Below are positions 8,563-16,747 of a stretch of 64,000 nt of DNA, in pieces (position 1 is the first letter of the stretch; the number at the start of each line of letters is the position of its first letter). Under the pieces are notes generated by a model. The model searched no databases. It saw only the letters and a list, made by a program, of their open reading frames with translations, and was not told where the DNA came from. The stretch is taken from NCBI RefSeq assembly GCF_024623785.1, contig NZ_JANKBZ010000034.1, positions 62,001-126,000 on the forward strand, written 5' to 3'. Source of the stretch: Archangium lipolyticum (GTDB taxonomy: Bacteria; Myxococcota; Myxococcia; Myxococcales; Myxococcaceae). The position numbers and the translations under genes were made by a program.

Positions 8563-9428
8563 GGCGCGAGCCCTCCGCCGAGCTCCGGCTTGCGATAGAC
8601 GAGATCACTGCGCAGGTGCACCAACTCGAAATCCGCGCTCAGGTTGATGAGGTTCTCCGAGTGCCCCAGGAGCAGATACCCTCCTGGCACCATCTTGTCG
8701 TAGATGTGACGAAGCACCCGCTGCCGGGCAGGGGTGTCGAAGTAGATCATCACGTTGCGGCAGAAGACGGCGTCCATCCGGGACACGAGCAGGCCCGTCT
8801 CCGGATCCTGCAGGTTCTGGTGCGCGAAGGTCACCCAGGAGCGGATGTCGTCGCGCACGCGCACCCGGGTGGGTCCCACGTGATCGAAGTAGCGGGCGAT
8901 CTTGTCCGGCGCCGTGGCCCGGAGCGCGGAAGGCCCGTACTCGCCCTGGCGCGCCACCGCCAGCACCCGGCGCGAGATGTCCGTGCCGTGCACCTCCACG
9001 TCCCAGCCATCGAAGCGCCCGCTGTCCTTGACCAGCATGGCCACCGTGTAGGCCTCCTCCCCGGACGAGCACCCCGCCGACCAGATGCGCAGCCGCTTCG
9101 TGCGCGCGTTGCGGCGCTCCAGCCGCGGGAGCACCTCCTCGGAGAAGGCCTTGAGCTGACGCGGCTCGCGGAAGAAGTACGTCTCGTGCGTGGTGAGCGC
9201 CTCGATGGCCGTCTCCAGCTCGGCGCGGCGCTGGGCGTCGAAGCGCAGGTAGCGGTAGTAGGAGCTGAAGTCCGTCAGCCCCAGCACCTCCAGCCGTGGC
9301 CACAACCGCCGCTGCATGACGAACTTCATGTCGTCACGCACGAGGATGCCGCAATGGCCGTAGACGAAGTCCCGCAACAGGCGGAACTCCTCCGCGGACA
9401 TCTCCGGCTTGCCTGTATCGAAAGGCAT
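8559..9428 (-). CDS. cheR: chemotaxis protein methyltransferase CheR
   Basis: A 289-residue SAM-dependent methyltransferase that methylates receptor glutamates. The N-terminal helical domain is followed by the Rossmann domain with SAM motif WSAGCSSGEEAYT, the family motif ETYFFRE upstream of it, HGTDISRRVL, and FCRNVMIYFD. I start at ATG 9428 (protein MPFDTGKPEMS) because a GAGG/GGGGGG-rich ribosome site precedes it; a longer frame upstream would run into the HEAT gene. There is no TPR extension. Coupled to cheB by an ATGA overlap. Confidence 0.96.
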   Translation of the reverse strand: MPFDTGKPEMSAEEFRLLRDFVYGHCGILVRDDMKFVMQRRLWPRLEVLGLTDFSSYYRYLRFDAQRRAELETAIEALTTHETYFFREPRQLKAFSEEVLPRLERRNARTKRLRIWSAGCSSGEEAYTVAMLVKDSGRFDGWDVEVHGTDISRRVLAVARQGEYGPSALRATAPDKIARYFDHVGPTRVRVRDDIRSWVTFAHQNLQDPETGLLVSRMDAVFCRNVMIYFDTPARQRVLRHIYDKMVPGGYLLLGHSENLINLSADFELVHLRSDLVYRKPELGGGLAP

Positions 9429-9451
9429 CACCCCCCGGACCTCCCAGCTCC

Positions 9452-11428
9452 TCAACGTCCCGACAGTCGATCCACCGCGTCCTCGAGGGCGCGGCGGGCC
9501 AGTGAATCCATCTCCGCCGCCAGGGCGGCACGCGTCGCCGGCAGGCACTCGGGACCACCCGAGTCTCCCAGCACCCGCGCCGCGGCGGCCCTCACGTCCC
9601 AGCTCGGGTGGCCGAGCAGCTCCACCGCCAGGGACACGCCCTCCGCCGAGACGGCGCCGGCCAGCAGCGCCGCCTTCACCACCTCATGATCCTCATGGTC
9701 CACCGCGCGTTGAAGCACCTCGTCCCGCAGGGCCCCCAACCGGGCCAGCGACTGCACCGCCCGGAAGGCGATGGCCCCATCCGGGTGCTGCACCAGGGCC
9801 TCCAGCTCCGCCGCGCGCTCCACCGCGCCGCACTCGCCCACCGCGTCCAGGGCGGCCAGCCGCACCTCCATCGTCTCGTCGCCCAGGGCCCGCTTCAGCA
9901 GTCCCGCCATCGAGGCATCTCCGAGCTGGCCCAGCACCCGCACCGCCGCGACACGCACCCGCGGGGCCTCGTCCGCCAACGCCTGGCGCGCCAGCTCCAG
10001 CCCTCCCATCGGGTCCACCACCGCCAGCACCTCCACGGCGGTGGCGCGCAGCGGCACGGACGCCTCGCGGGCGGTACGCCGCACCAGGGGCAGCATGCCC
10101 GTTCCCCCCACGCGCACCAGCGCGTTGAGCACCGCGGGCTCCGCCCCGTGCGTCAGCGCATCCTCCAAGACCTGGAGCACCTGCGTGGGGAAGCTCGCCG
10201 CCAGTGACACCAGGGCGCGCGCCGCCAGCGCACACAGCTCCGACTGGGACAGCAGGCGCGACAGGGGCTCCACCGCATCCAGCGAGCGCGTCCTGCCGAG
10301 CGCCTGCACCGCCACCATCTTCAAGTCCAGGTCGCCCCACTCCAGCATCTGGACGAGCTCGGGCACGTACGTGGCGTCCACCATCTCCACCAGCGCCTGT
10401 CCCGCCACCTCGCGCGCCGGGAAGGAGAGCCGGTCCATGCTCGACAGCAGCTCGCGCCCGGCCTCCGGGCCGAAGTACGAGAGCGTCCGCACCACCTCCG
10501 GCATCAGCCGCTCCTCCTGCGCCACCTCCGCCACCAGCGGGGCCAGCCGAGGCTCGCGCAGGGCCGCCGCCGCGACGAGCCCTCCCGCCTTCAGCTCCCC
10601 GTCCTCTGACACCAACGCGGCGGCCACCCACTCGGCCGCCTGGGGCAGCCGCCTCAGCACCAGGCGCACCGCCGCATCCATCTCGGAGCGCTGGGTGGAC
10701 TCGGACAGGAGCGCCTGGGTGCCCAGTGCCACGAGCGCCGCCTCCCGGGTGGAGCGGGACTCCGAGCCCAGCCCCCGGCACACCAGCTCCGTGGCCGCCA
10801 GCTGCGGAATGAGGCCCAGCACCCGGTAGGCGCTGCGCTTGAGCGTGGGGTTGGCCAGCAGCCTCACCACCTCCGGCAGCGGCGGCGGGTGGCGCAGCGC
10901 CGCGAGCGACTCCAGCGCGCTCAGCTGCAACAGCGGCTCGGGGTCATGGAGGATGCGCTCCAGCGCGCGCGCCGCGACCCTGCCACCCATCCGGCCCAGC
11001 GCCTCCGCCGCGGCCACCCGGACGTTGAGATCCACGTCCTCCACCATGGCGCGCACCAGGGCGTCCTCGGCCTCCAGCCGCCCCAGCTGGCCGAGGATGT
11101 CGGCGGCGAACTTCCGCTGGTCCGGATCCGGGTGCAGCAGCAGCCGCACCAGCGGCCCCACGGCGTGCTCGCCCATGGCCGACAGCGACTCCGCCGCCGC
11201 GTTGCGCGCGCCCGTCTCGTCGCGCTCTCCCAGCACGGAGACGAGCCGCTCCACCACCGCCTCGCGCTCCGGCAGCCGGGTGAGTCCCTCCGCCGCGGCA
11301 CGGCGCACACGCCAGCTCTCGTCATGGAGCCCGGCCACGAGCTCCTCGCGCGCATCCGGCGAGGACACGTCCAGCTCCAGCAGGGCCCGGTAACGCGCCT
11401 CCTCTGCGTTCCGCCCCTCTTCCATCAT
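9452..11428 (-). CDS. HEAT-repeat protein of a chemosensory operon
   Basis: A 658-residue protein composed almost wholly of ~31-residue HEAT/PBS-lyase-type repeats (for example VRRAAAEGLTRL, VRVAAAEALGRM, VRVAAVRVLGQLG, VRAAAARVLGDSG), about 20 in all. Such solenoids are scaffolds for protein binding. No catalytic motif is visible. ATG 11428 overlaps the upstream cheW stop as ATGA, so it is made with CheW and sits between cheW and cheR in the operon. A HEAT-repeat partner (Cpc7) is known for the Che7 system of Myxococcus xanthus. The likely role here is binding a Che protein or an output partner. Confidence 0.93.
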   Translation of the reverse strand: MMEEGRNAEEARYRALLELDVSSPDAREELVAGLHDESWRVRRAAAEGLTRLPEREAVVERLVSVLGERDETGARNAAAESLSAMGEHAVGPLVRLLLHPDPDQRKFAADILGQLGRLEAEDALVRAMVEDVDLNVRVAAAEALGRMGGRVAARALERILHDPEPLLQLSALESLAALRHPPPLPEVVRLLANPTLKRSAYRVLGLIPQLAATELVCRGLGSESRSTREAALVALGTQALLSESTQRSEMDAAVRLVLRRLPQAAEWVAAALVSEDGELKAGGLVAAAALREPRLAPLVAEVAQEERLMPEVVRTLSYFGPEAGRELLSSMDRLSFPAREVAGQALVEMVDATYVPELVQMLEWGDLDLKMVAVQALGRTRSLDAVEPLSRLLSQSELCALAARALVSLAASFPTQVLQVLEDALTHGAEPAVLNALVRVGGTGMLPLVRRTAREASVPLRATAVEVLAVVDPMGGLELARQALADEAPRVRVAAVRVLGQLGDASMAGLLKRALGDETMEVRLAALDAVGECGAVERAAELEALVQHPDGAIAFRAVQSLARLGALRDEVLQRAVDHEDHEVVKAALLAGAVSAEGVSLAVELLGHPSWDVRAAAARVLGDSGGPECLPATRAALAAEMDSLARRALEDAVDRLSGR

Positions 11429-11952
11429 CCGTTCATCCTCCGGCCGGTGTCGCGCACCAGCTCCGCCAGCAGCAGCGCCTTCACGTCCAGCAGCAGCTTG
11501 AGCCGCTCCGGCGGGCCGCACACCCCCACCACGAAGGGCGCCGGGCCCACCGCGCCAATGGCTGGGGCGGGTTTGATCTCACTGCGCCGCATGCGCACCA
11601 CCTCGGAGACCCGGTCCACGACGAGGGCCACGCGCCTGCGGCCCAGCCAGCACACCAGCAGCCGCGTCTTGGGAGTGGCCGGCGGGGCCTCTCCGCCGAG
11701 CAGCCGCTTGCGCAGGTCCACCACGGGGATGATGGAGCCGCGCAGGTGGATGACGCCCTCGATGAAGGGCGGCGCGCCGCGGATGGGCGTGAGGCGCTGG
11801 GGCGGGAGGATCTCCTCCACCCGCATGATGTCCACCGCGTACTCCTCCGGCCCCACGAAGAAGGCACACAGCTGGACGAGCGGATCCCGCTCCTCCCTCG
11901 CCGCCGCCTCGTCGGGCCGGGGCTGTGACAGGACATTGAAGCGCTGTCTCAT
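11425..11952 (-). CDS. cheW: CheW-like scaffold protein (second copy)
   Basis: A 175-residue CheW-domain protein linking receptors to CheA. The CheW fold runs from ~residue 25 (LVQLCAFFVGPEEYAVDI) through VEEILPPQRLTPIRGAPP and GVIHLRGSIIPVVDLR to the C-terminal strand LLLDVKALL. This is the more conventional of the two CheW proteins, with the core Arg of HLRG retained. Its start overlaps the stop of the other cheW by ATGA, and its stop overlaps the HEAT gene. Confidence 0.94.
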   Translation of the reverse strand: MRQRFNVLSQPRPDEAAAREERDPLVQLCAFFVGPEEYAVDIMRVEEILPPQRLTPIRGAPPFIEGVIHLRGSIIPVVDLRKRLLGGEAPPATPKTRLLVCWLGRRRVALVVDRVSEVVRMRRSEIKPAPAIGAVGPAPFVVGVCGPPERLKLLLDVKALLLAELVRDTGRRMNG

Positions 11953-12512
11953 GCCAGGGCCTGCCAGATGTCGAGCAGGATGAAGAGCTGCTGGTTGCGC
12001 CGCCCGAGCCCCACCACGCAGTCGCGCTCCCCGCCGCCCACGCCCGGCGGAGCCACCTCCAGCATGGAGGGCCGCAGCCGCACCACCTCGGAGACGGAAT
12101 CCACCCAGATGCCAGCCAGCCCGTCCTCCGCCTGCACCACGATGATGCGCGCGCGGCGCGGAGGCTCCGGTGCGTCCGGGCCCGCCACCAGCGGGGCCTT
12201 GTCGGTCAGCCGCAGCTTCACCTTGACGTCGTAGACGGGCAGCACCTCGCCGCGCAGGTACATCACCCCGAGCAGGTTGGCCGCGGCGCGAGGCACCTCC
12301 GTGAGCGGTGGCACCTTCACGATCTCCCGCACCGCGCGGATGGGCACCGCGTAGTGCTCCTCCTCCAACCGGAAGGCCAGATACTCCTCGGGAGGTTCCT
12401 CGGCGATGGGCTCGACCGTCTCGTCGGTGCCGGCCACCAGTTCCTGCAGGAGACCGACGTCCTCGTCCGGACGGTAGAAGAAGCTGTCGAGCAGGACGGA
12501 CAGGGAGGGCAC
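11949..12512 (-). CDS. cheW: CheW-like scaffold protein (first copy)
   Basis: A 187-residue CheW-domain protein with a ~40-residue acidic N-terminal extension ahead of the domain (EYLAFRLEEEHYAVPI, then VREIVKVPPLTEVPRA, VMYLRGEVLPVYDVK, and the last strand LFILLDIW). It follows cheA by 34 bases. Two different CheW proteins in one operon suggest mixed receptor arrays or a role in linking the HEAT protein. The acidic tail is unlike the second copy and may hold a binding site. Confidence 0.94.
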   Translation of the reverse strand: MPSLSVLLDSFFYRPDEDVGLLQELVAGTDETVEPIAEEPPEEYLAFRLEEEHYAVPIRAVREIVKVPPLTEVPRAAANLLGVMYLRGEVLPVYDVKVKLRLTDKAPLVAGPDAPEPPRRARIIVVQAEDGLAGIWVDSVSEVVRLRPSMLEVAPPGVGGGERDCVVGLGRRNQQLFILLDIWQALA

Positions 12513-12546
12513 GGTGTGGAGGATAGCAGCCCTGGGGGAGGTGGCG

Positions 12547-14859
12547 TCACGCCCGCCGCCGCTCCAGGCTCATTCCCTCTTCGAGCAGGGCGCCGACGTC
12601 CAGCACCAGCACGGTCCGCCGGTTGGCCAGGTCCGCCGCTCCGGAGATCCCTCGCACGCCCTGCAGGCGGCCTCCAAGGGACTTGACGACGATGTCCTGC
12701 TGGCCCTGCAGCTCGTCCACGGCGATGCCCAGCCGCTCCTGGGCCAGCCCCGCCACCACCACGAAGTGCCGGTCGTTGGTGCGCTCGGGGTGGCCGAAGA
12801 GCCGTGCCAGGCGCATGAGGGGCAGCGTGGTGCCGCGCGTGTCCAGCACCTCGCGCCGCTCCACCGTGCGGATCTCCGAGGGCTTCACGGAGAGGATCTC
12901 CAGCACGCTGTTGAGCGGCACCGCGTAGGTGCGCCCACTCACGCCCACCACCAGGGCGCGGATGATGGCCAGGGTGACGGGCAGCGTGAGGTGGAAGGCG
13001 GTGCCCTGCCCCCGCTCGCTCCACACGTCGATGATGCCGGACAGGTTGCCGATGTTGTTCTTCACCACGTCCAGGCCCACGCCGCGGCCGGACAGCTCGG
13101 ACACGCTGCGCGCGGTGGAGAAGCCCGGCAGGAAGATGAGGTTGAGCATCTCGCGCCGGCTCATCTCCCGCGCCTGGGCCTCGGTGATGAGGCCCTTGCG
13201 CAGGGCCATCTCGCGCACGCCCTGCTCGTCGATGCCCGAGCCGTCGTCGCTCACCTCGATGACGACGTGGTTGCCCTTCTGCTCGGCCCGCAGCGACACC
13301 CGGGCCCGCCGCGGCTTGCCCGCCGCCTCGCGCGCCTCCGGCGACTCGGCGCCGTGGTCGATGGCGTTGCGGATGATGTGCATCAGCGGATCGCTCAGCT
13401 CCTCGACGATGAGCTTGTCCAGCTCCACCTCGCCGCCGCTGATGACGAAGTCGATCTCCTTGCCCGCGTCCTTGGCGATGCGGCGCACCAGCCGGGCCAG
13501 CTTGTCGAACACCTGGCCCACCGGCACCATGCGCGCCTCGAGCAGGCCCTGCTGCAGCGCGTCCAGCTTGCGCTCCAGCTGCCGCGTCTCGCGCGAGAGC
13601 TCCTGGCCCCACATCTTGGAGACCGTCACCGGGCCATCCTGCCGCGCGGCCTCCGCCATGCGCTGGAGGTTGGCCTTGATGAGCAGCAGCTCGCCCACGG
13701 TGTTCATCAGCGCGTCCAGCCGGCCGATGTCCACGCGCACCGTCTGGGTGAGTGAGCGCAGCGACTCGCTCTCCGACCGCGTCCCCCGGGAGCCCGAATC
13801 CTCCATCAGCGTGCGCACCGGAGGCGCGGACGTCTCGGACCGGAGGTGGGTGGGCGCGTCGGACTCGTCGTGGAACAGCGGCTCCTGCCGGTGCGGCTTC
13901 GGACTGACCGGCTCGACCACGTGCAGGGCCGGAGCCTGGGGGGCGGGAGTCTCCGAGGTGGCGCCAGCCTTGGAGCTCCTGGCCTTCTTCCGCGCGCTCT
14001 TCTTGGGGGCGGCGGGAGCGGCGGGAGCCTCCTCGGGGGCCTCGGCGCCAGAACGCCGGACGACCTGCGCCACGGGGGCCGGGGCGGACTGCGCCTCGGA
14101 GCCCGCGGCGGGGCGGACCTTCAGCTCGAAGAGCTGCGCGGGCGTGCCCTGGAGCTTCGCGGCCAGCTCGTCGGCCGAGACCTTGGCGCCGAAGATGAGA
14201 TCGAACGCGATGCCGGTGGCCCCACCCGGCTCCGACGAGGGGAGCGTGCTGACCACCTCGCCCAGCGGCTTGAGGCGCGAGTTGAGCTCGCCCAGCCCCG
14301 TGTCGAAGTCGGACAGGTCGAACGCGGCCCGGACGCGCCAGAGGGACACGCCGCGGCGCACGTTCTCGCGCAGGCGGTGCTCCTCGTACTCGGTGAAGAC
14401 GGCGCGGACCTGCGGATCCAGCTCCAACCGGTCCAGCGGATCCTCGTCGACCGCCGCCGACGCGGCGCCCATGTTCGCCAGCCGCGAGCCCAGCTCCACC
14501 GCGCGCTGGGACATGACGGGCGTGGACTCCTCGCGCGAGGCCTCCGCCAGCAGGCCCTGGAGCACGTCCAGCGACTCGATGAGGGTGTCCAGCACCCGGT
14601 CATCCAGCGACAGCTTGCCCAGGCGCAGCCGGTCCAGCAGATCCTCCGCCTGGTGGCCCAGCTTCGCGATGCGCTCCTGGCCGAAGAGCGCGGAGAGCCC
14701 CTTGAGCGAGTGCGCCGCCCGGAAGATGCCGTTGATGAGATCCGGATCCGGCTCCTGCCCGCGCTGCTGATCCAGCACGAGCAGATCCCTGCCCAGCGCC
14801 TCGAGGATCTCCGTGCCCTCGGCGACGAACTCCGACAGTGCTTTTCCCGCCTGGTTCAC
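12547..14859 (-). CDS. cheA: chemotaxis histidine kinase CheA
   Basis: A 770-residue CheA. Domain order: Hpt (P1) with phospho-His50 in AAHSLKG, a long region with an acidic middle part, a ~100-residue Ala/Pro/Lys/Ser-rich linker (about 290-380), the dimerisation helices, the HATPase (N box in NAIDHGAE, G1 in DDGSGID, G2 in GRGVGLDVV), and a C-terminal CheW-like domain ending ERRRA. No canonical P2 CheY-binding domain is evident; the middle region may replace it. The start is GTG 14859, overlapping the receiver gene stop as GTGA, so the pair is translationally coupled. No receptor gene lies in the operon. Confidence 0.97.
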   Translation of the reverse strand: MNQAGKALSEFVAEGTEILEALGRDLLVLDQQRGQEPDPDLINGIFRAAHSLKGLSALFGQERIAKLGHQAEDLLDRLRLGKLSLDDRVLDTLIESLDVLQGLLAEASREESTPVMSQRAVELGSRLANMGAASAAVDEDPLDRLELDPQVRAVFTEYEEHRLRENVRRGVSLWRVRAAFDLSDFDTGLGELNSRLKPLGEVVSTLPSSEPGGATGIAFDLIFGAKVSADELAAKLQGTPAQLFELKVRPAAGSEAQSAPAPVAQVVRRSGAEAPEEAPAAPAAPKKSARKKARSSKAGATSETPAPQAPALHVVEPVSPKPHRQEPLFHDESDAPTHLRSETSAPPVRTLMEDSGSRGTRSESESLRSLTQTVRVDIGRLDALMNTVGELLLIKANLQRMAEAARQDGPVTVSKMWGQELSRETRQLERKLDALQQGLLEARMVPVGQVFDKLARLVRRIAKDAGKEIDFVISGGEVELDKLIVEELSDPLMHIIRNAIDHGAESPEAREAAGKPRRARVSLRAEQKGNHVVIEVSDDGSGIDEQGVREMALRKGLITEAQAREMSRREMLNLIFLPGFSTARSVSELSGRGVGLDVVKNNIGNLSGIIDVWSERGQGTAFHLTLPVTLAIIRALVVGVSGRTYAVPLNSVLEILSVKPSEIRTVERREVLDTRGTTLPLMRLARLFGHPERTNDRHFVVVAGLAQERLGIAVDELQGQQDIVVKSLGGRLQGVRGISGAADLANRRTVLVLDVGALLEEGMSLERRRA

Positions 14860-15230
14860 GCGAGCTTCAGGTAGCGGCGCACGAGCCCTTCCAGGCTCTG
14901 CGGAGAGAAGGGCTTGACGAGGTACTCGGCCGCGCCCAGCGCCAGCCCGCGGTCGCGGTCCTTCTCGCGCCCCTCGGTGGTGACGATGAACAGCGGCGTG
15001 TCGCGGTAGTTCGGGTTCTTCTTGACGAAGTTGATGAGCTCCAACCCGTTGATGTCCGGCATGTTGATGTCGGTGATGATGAGGTCGAACCGATGCCGGG
15101 GCAGGAGTTTGAGGGCCTCGAAGCCACTGCTGGTGACGATGGCCTCCAGACCGGAGATGGACTCCACCGTCGCGGCAATCAACTCCCGCGAGGCCTTGGA
15201 ATCCTCCACGATCAGGATCTTGAACTTCAT
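14856..15230 (-). CDS. CheY-like response regulator, first gene of the chemosensory operon
   Basis: A 124-residue receiver-only protein: E9-D10 acidic pair, phospho-acceptor D54 in ITDINMPDING, Thr in IVTTEG, Lys in YLVKPFSP. The start MKFKILIVED is at 15230; the ribosome site is weak. Its position directly before cheA with a 4-base GTGA overlap makes it the likely CheA phosphotarget. There are 50 bases between it and the M17-like gene, so it may be read from the riboflavin/nusB transcript as well as from a promoter of its own. Confidence 0.95.
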   Translation of the reverse strand: MKFKILIVEDSKASRELIAATVESISGLEAIVTSSGFEALKLLPRHRFDLIITDINMPDINGLELINFVKKNPNYRDTPLFIVTTEGREKDRDRGLALGAAEYLVKPFSPQSLEGLVRRYLKLA

Positions 15231-15280
15231 TCGTTGGAACCGGCCCCCCATCGTACCAGAACGACTGGCGGCACGGATCG

Positions 15281-15769
15281 TCAGCCCTTGCGGCCGGGCA
15301 GCCGGCGGGCAAGCTCCTTGTCAGCCAGTACGGCGACCCGTTGTCCCTTGAAAGCCGGGAGGAACTTGTCGTTCAAAGCGGAAGCCCGGGCGGCGTCTTC
15401 CAGCTTTCCAACGCCGGGCACCTCGAGGGCCACCCCCTCCACCTTCGCCTTGGCCAGCACCCGGGCGGCGTTGGCGAGCGCCTCGCCGAGCGAGGAGACA
15501 TCCAACGCCTGCCGACGCCCCAGGCCGATGACGAAGATGCGAGGCACGGAGAAGCGGCCGTCCGTGGGCAGCAGGAGGGAGTCATCCTGGGCGCCCACGA
15601 AGAAGCCGGACTGGAGGATGCGCGACAGGGCGCCGCACAACCGCCAGTCCACATAGCCGGCCGAGCCCGGTAGGGGCCGGTCGTCCTCTCCCACGAAGAG
15701 GCAGAGGGCATCCACGCCCTGCAGCGCGTCCAGGCCCTCGAGGCCGAGCTCGTAGGAGGTGACGTTCAC
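15281..15769 (-). CDS. orphan N-terminal domain of an M17 (leucyl aminopeptidase)-type protein
   Basis: A 162-residue protein resembling the macro-like N-terminal domain of leucyl aminopeptidase: DALCLFVGEDDRPL, then RIFVIGLGRRQALDVSSL and the helix EALANAARVL followed by KVEGVALEVP, as in PepA N-domains. The catalytic metal-binding C-terminal half is absent, so no peptidase activity is expected. It may bind a nucleotide or a regulatory partner. ATG 15769 overlaps the nusB stop (ATGA), placing it in the rib-nusB transcript. Confidence 0.75.
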   Translation of the reverse strand: MNVTSYELGLEGLDALQGVDALCLFVGEDDRPLPGSAGYVDWRLCGALSRILQSGFFVGAQDDSLLLPTDGRFSVPRIFVIGLGRRQALDVSSLGEALANAARVLAKAKVEGVALEVPGVGKLEDAARASALNDKFLPAFKGQRVAVLADKELARRLPGRKG

Positions 15770-16185
15770 TGCTTCCCCAGTGCCGCGGCCACGCGGTCCA
15801 GCAGGCCGTTGACGAAGGCGCTGGACTCCTCGGTGCCGAAGTTCTTGCCCAGCTCCACGGCCTCGTTGATGGACACCTTCTTGGGGATGTCGGGGCGGTA
15901 CTTCAGCTCGAAGACGCCCACGCGCAGCACGTTGCGATCGATGCGGGACATGCGATCCAGCCGCCAGTTATGGCTGTGCTGCTCGATGAGCCGGTCGATC
16001 TCGGCGCGGTGCGCCATGACGCCATCCACCAGCTCGCGGGCGAACTTGACCGCCTCGGGCTCCTTGCGGGCCTCCTCGGTGGCGGCCCACGCGGCCTCGA
16101 GGGCCTCGTGGACGGAGCCCGGCGTCATCTCCAGCTGGTAGAGCGCCTGAAGCGCCCGCTCCCGTGCCGTCCTGCGCGCGCCCAT
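15766..16185 (-). CDS. nusB: transcription antitermination factor NusB
   Basis: A 139-residue all-helical NusB, which with NusE (S10) binds boxA RNA to promote rRNA antitermination. Family landmarks: N-terminal ARRTARERALQALYQLE, the RMSRIDRNVLRVGVFEL segment, the invariant SINEAVELGKNFG and the C-terminal FVNGLLDRVA. The order ribH-nusB is conserved widely in bacteria. The start ATG 16185 is two bases past the ribH stop. Confidence 0.97.
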   Translation of the reverse strand: MGARRTARERALQALYQLEMTPGSVHEALEAAWAATEEARKEPEAVKFARELVDGVMAHRAEIDRLIEQHSHNWRLDRMSRIDRNVLRVGVFELKYRPDIPKKVSINEAVELGKNFGTEESSAFVNGLLDRVAAALGKQ

Positions 16186-16187
16186 GG

Positions 16188-16682
16188 CTAGCTCCTCTTT
16201 CCTTCCGTCGCGAGCGTAGCCAGCTTGGCGTGCAGGTTGACCATCTCGATGCAGGCCATGGCGGCCTCGGCGCCCTTGTTGCCGGCCTTCACGCCGGCCC
16301 GGTCGATGGCCTGCTCCACGGTGTCGCACGTCAGCACGCCGAACGTGACGGACGCCTGGGAGGTGAAGGCCACGTTGCCGATGCCCTTGGCGCACTCACC
16401 GGCCACGTAGTCGAAGTGGGGCGTGCCACCGCGGATGACGGCACCCAGGGTGATGATGCCCACGTAGGCGCGCGACTCCGAGACGCGGCGGGTGAGCGCC
16501 GGCAGCTCGTAGGTACCGGGGCAGCGGTAGACGTCGATGTCGCCGTCGGCCACTCCGTGACGGACCAGCGTGTCGACGGCGCCCTTCACCAGCTCCTCGG
16601 TGATGAACGCGTTGAAACGGGCCACGCAGATGGCGAAACGGCCCTTGGGGGGAAGAAAGTCACCTTCGATGTAGCGAGGCAT
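16188..16682 (-). CDS. ribH: 6,7-dimethyl-8-ribityllumazine synthase (RibH)
   Basis: A 164-residue lumazine synthase that condenses 5-amino-6-ribitylamino-uracil with 3,4-dihydroxy-2-butanone 4-phosphate, the penultimate step to riboflavin. Signatures: CVARFNAFITEELVKGA, the substrate loop in PGTYELPALT, LGAVIRGGTPHFDYVA with the catalytic His, and FGVLTCDTVEQA. Length is normal for the icosahedral family. It lies between the ribBA-like gene (65 bases upstream) and nusB. Confidence 0.97.
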   Translation of the reverse strand: MPRYIEGDFLPPKGRFAICVARFNAFITEELVKGAVDTLVRHGVADGDIDVYRCPGTYELPALTRRVSESRAYVGIITLGAVIRGGTPHFDYVAGECAKGIGNVAFTSQASVTFGVLTCDTVEQAIDRAGVKAGNKGAEAAMACIEMVNLHAKLATLATEGKRS

Positions 16683-16747
16683 GTGCGGTTCCTCTCTACA
16701 CCAGCCACCCGGCTGGCGTCGCCAAGGAGTTTTCCTGGGTGCCGCCT

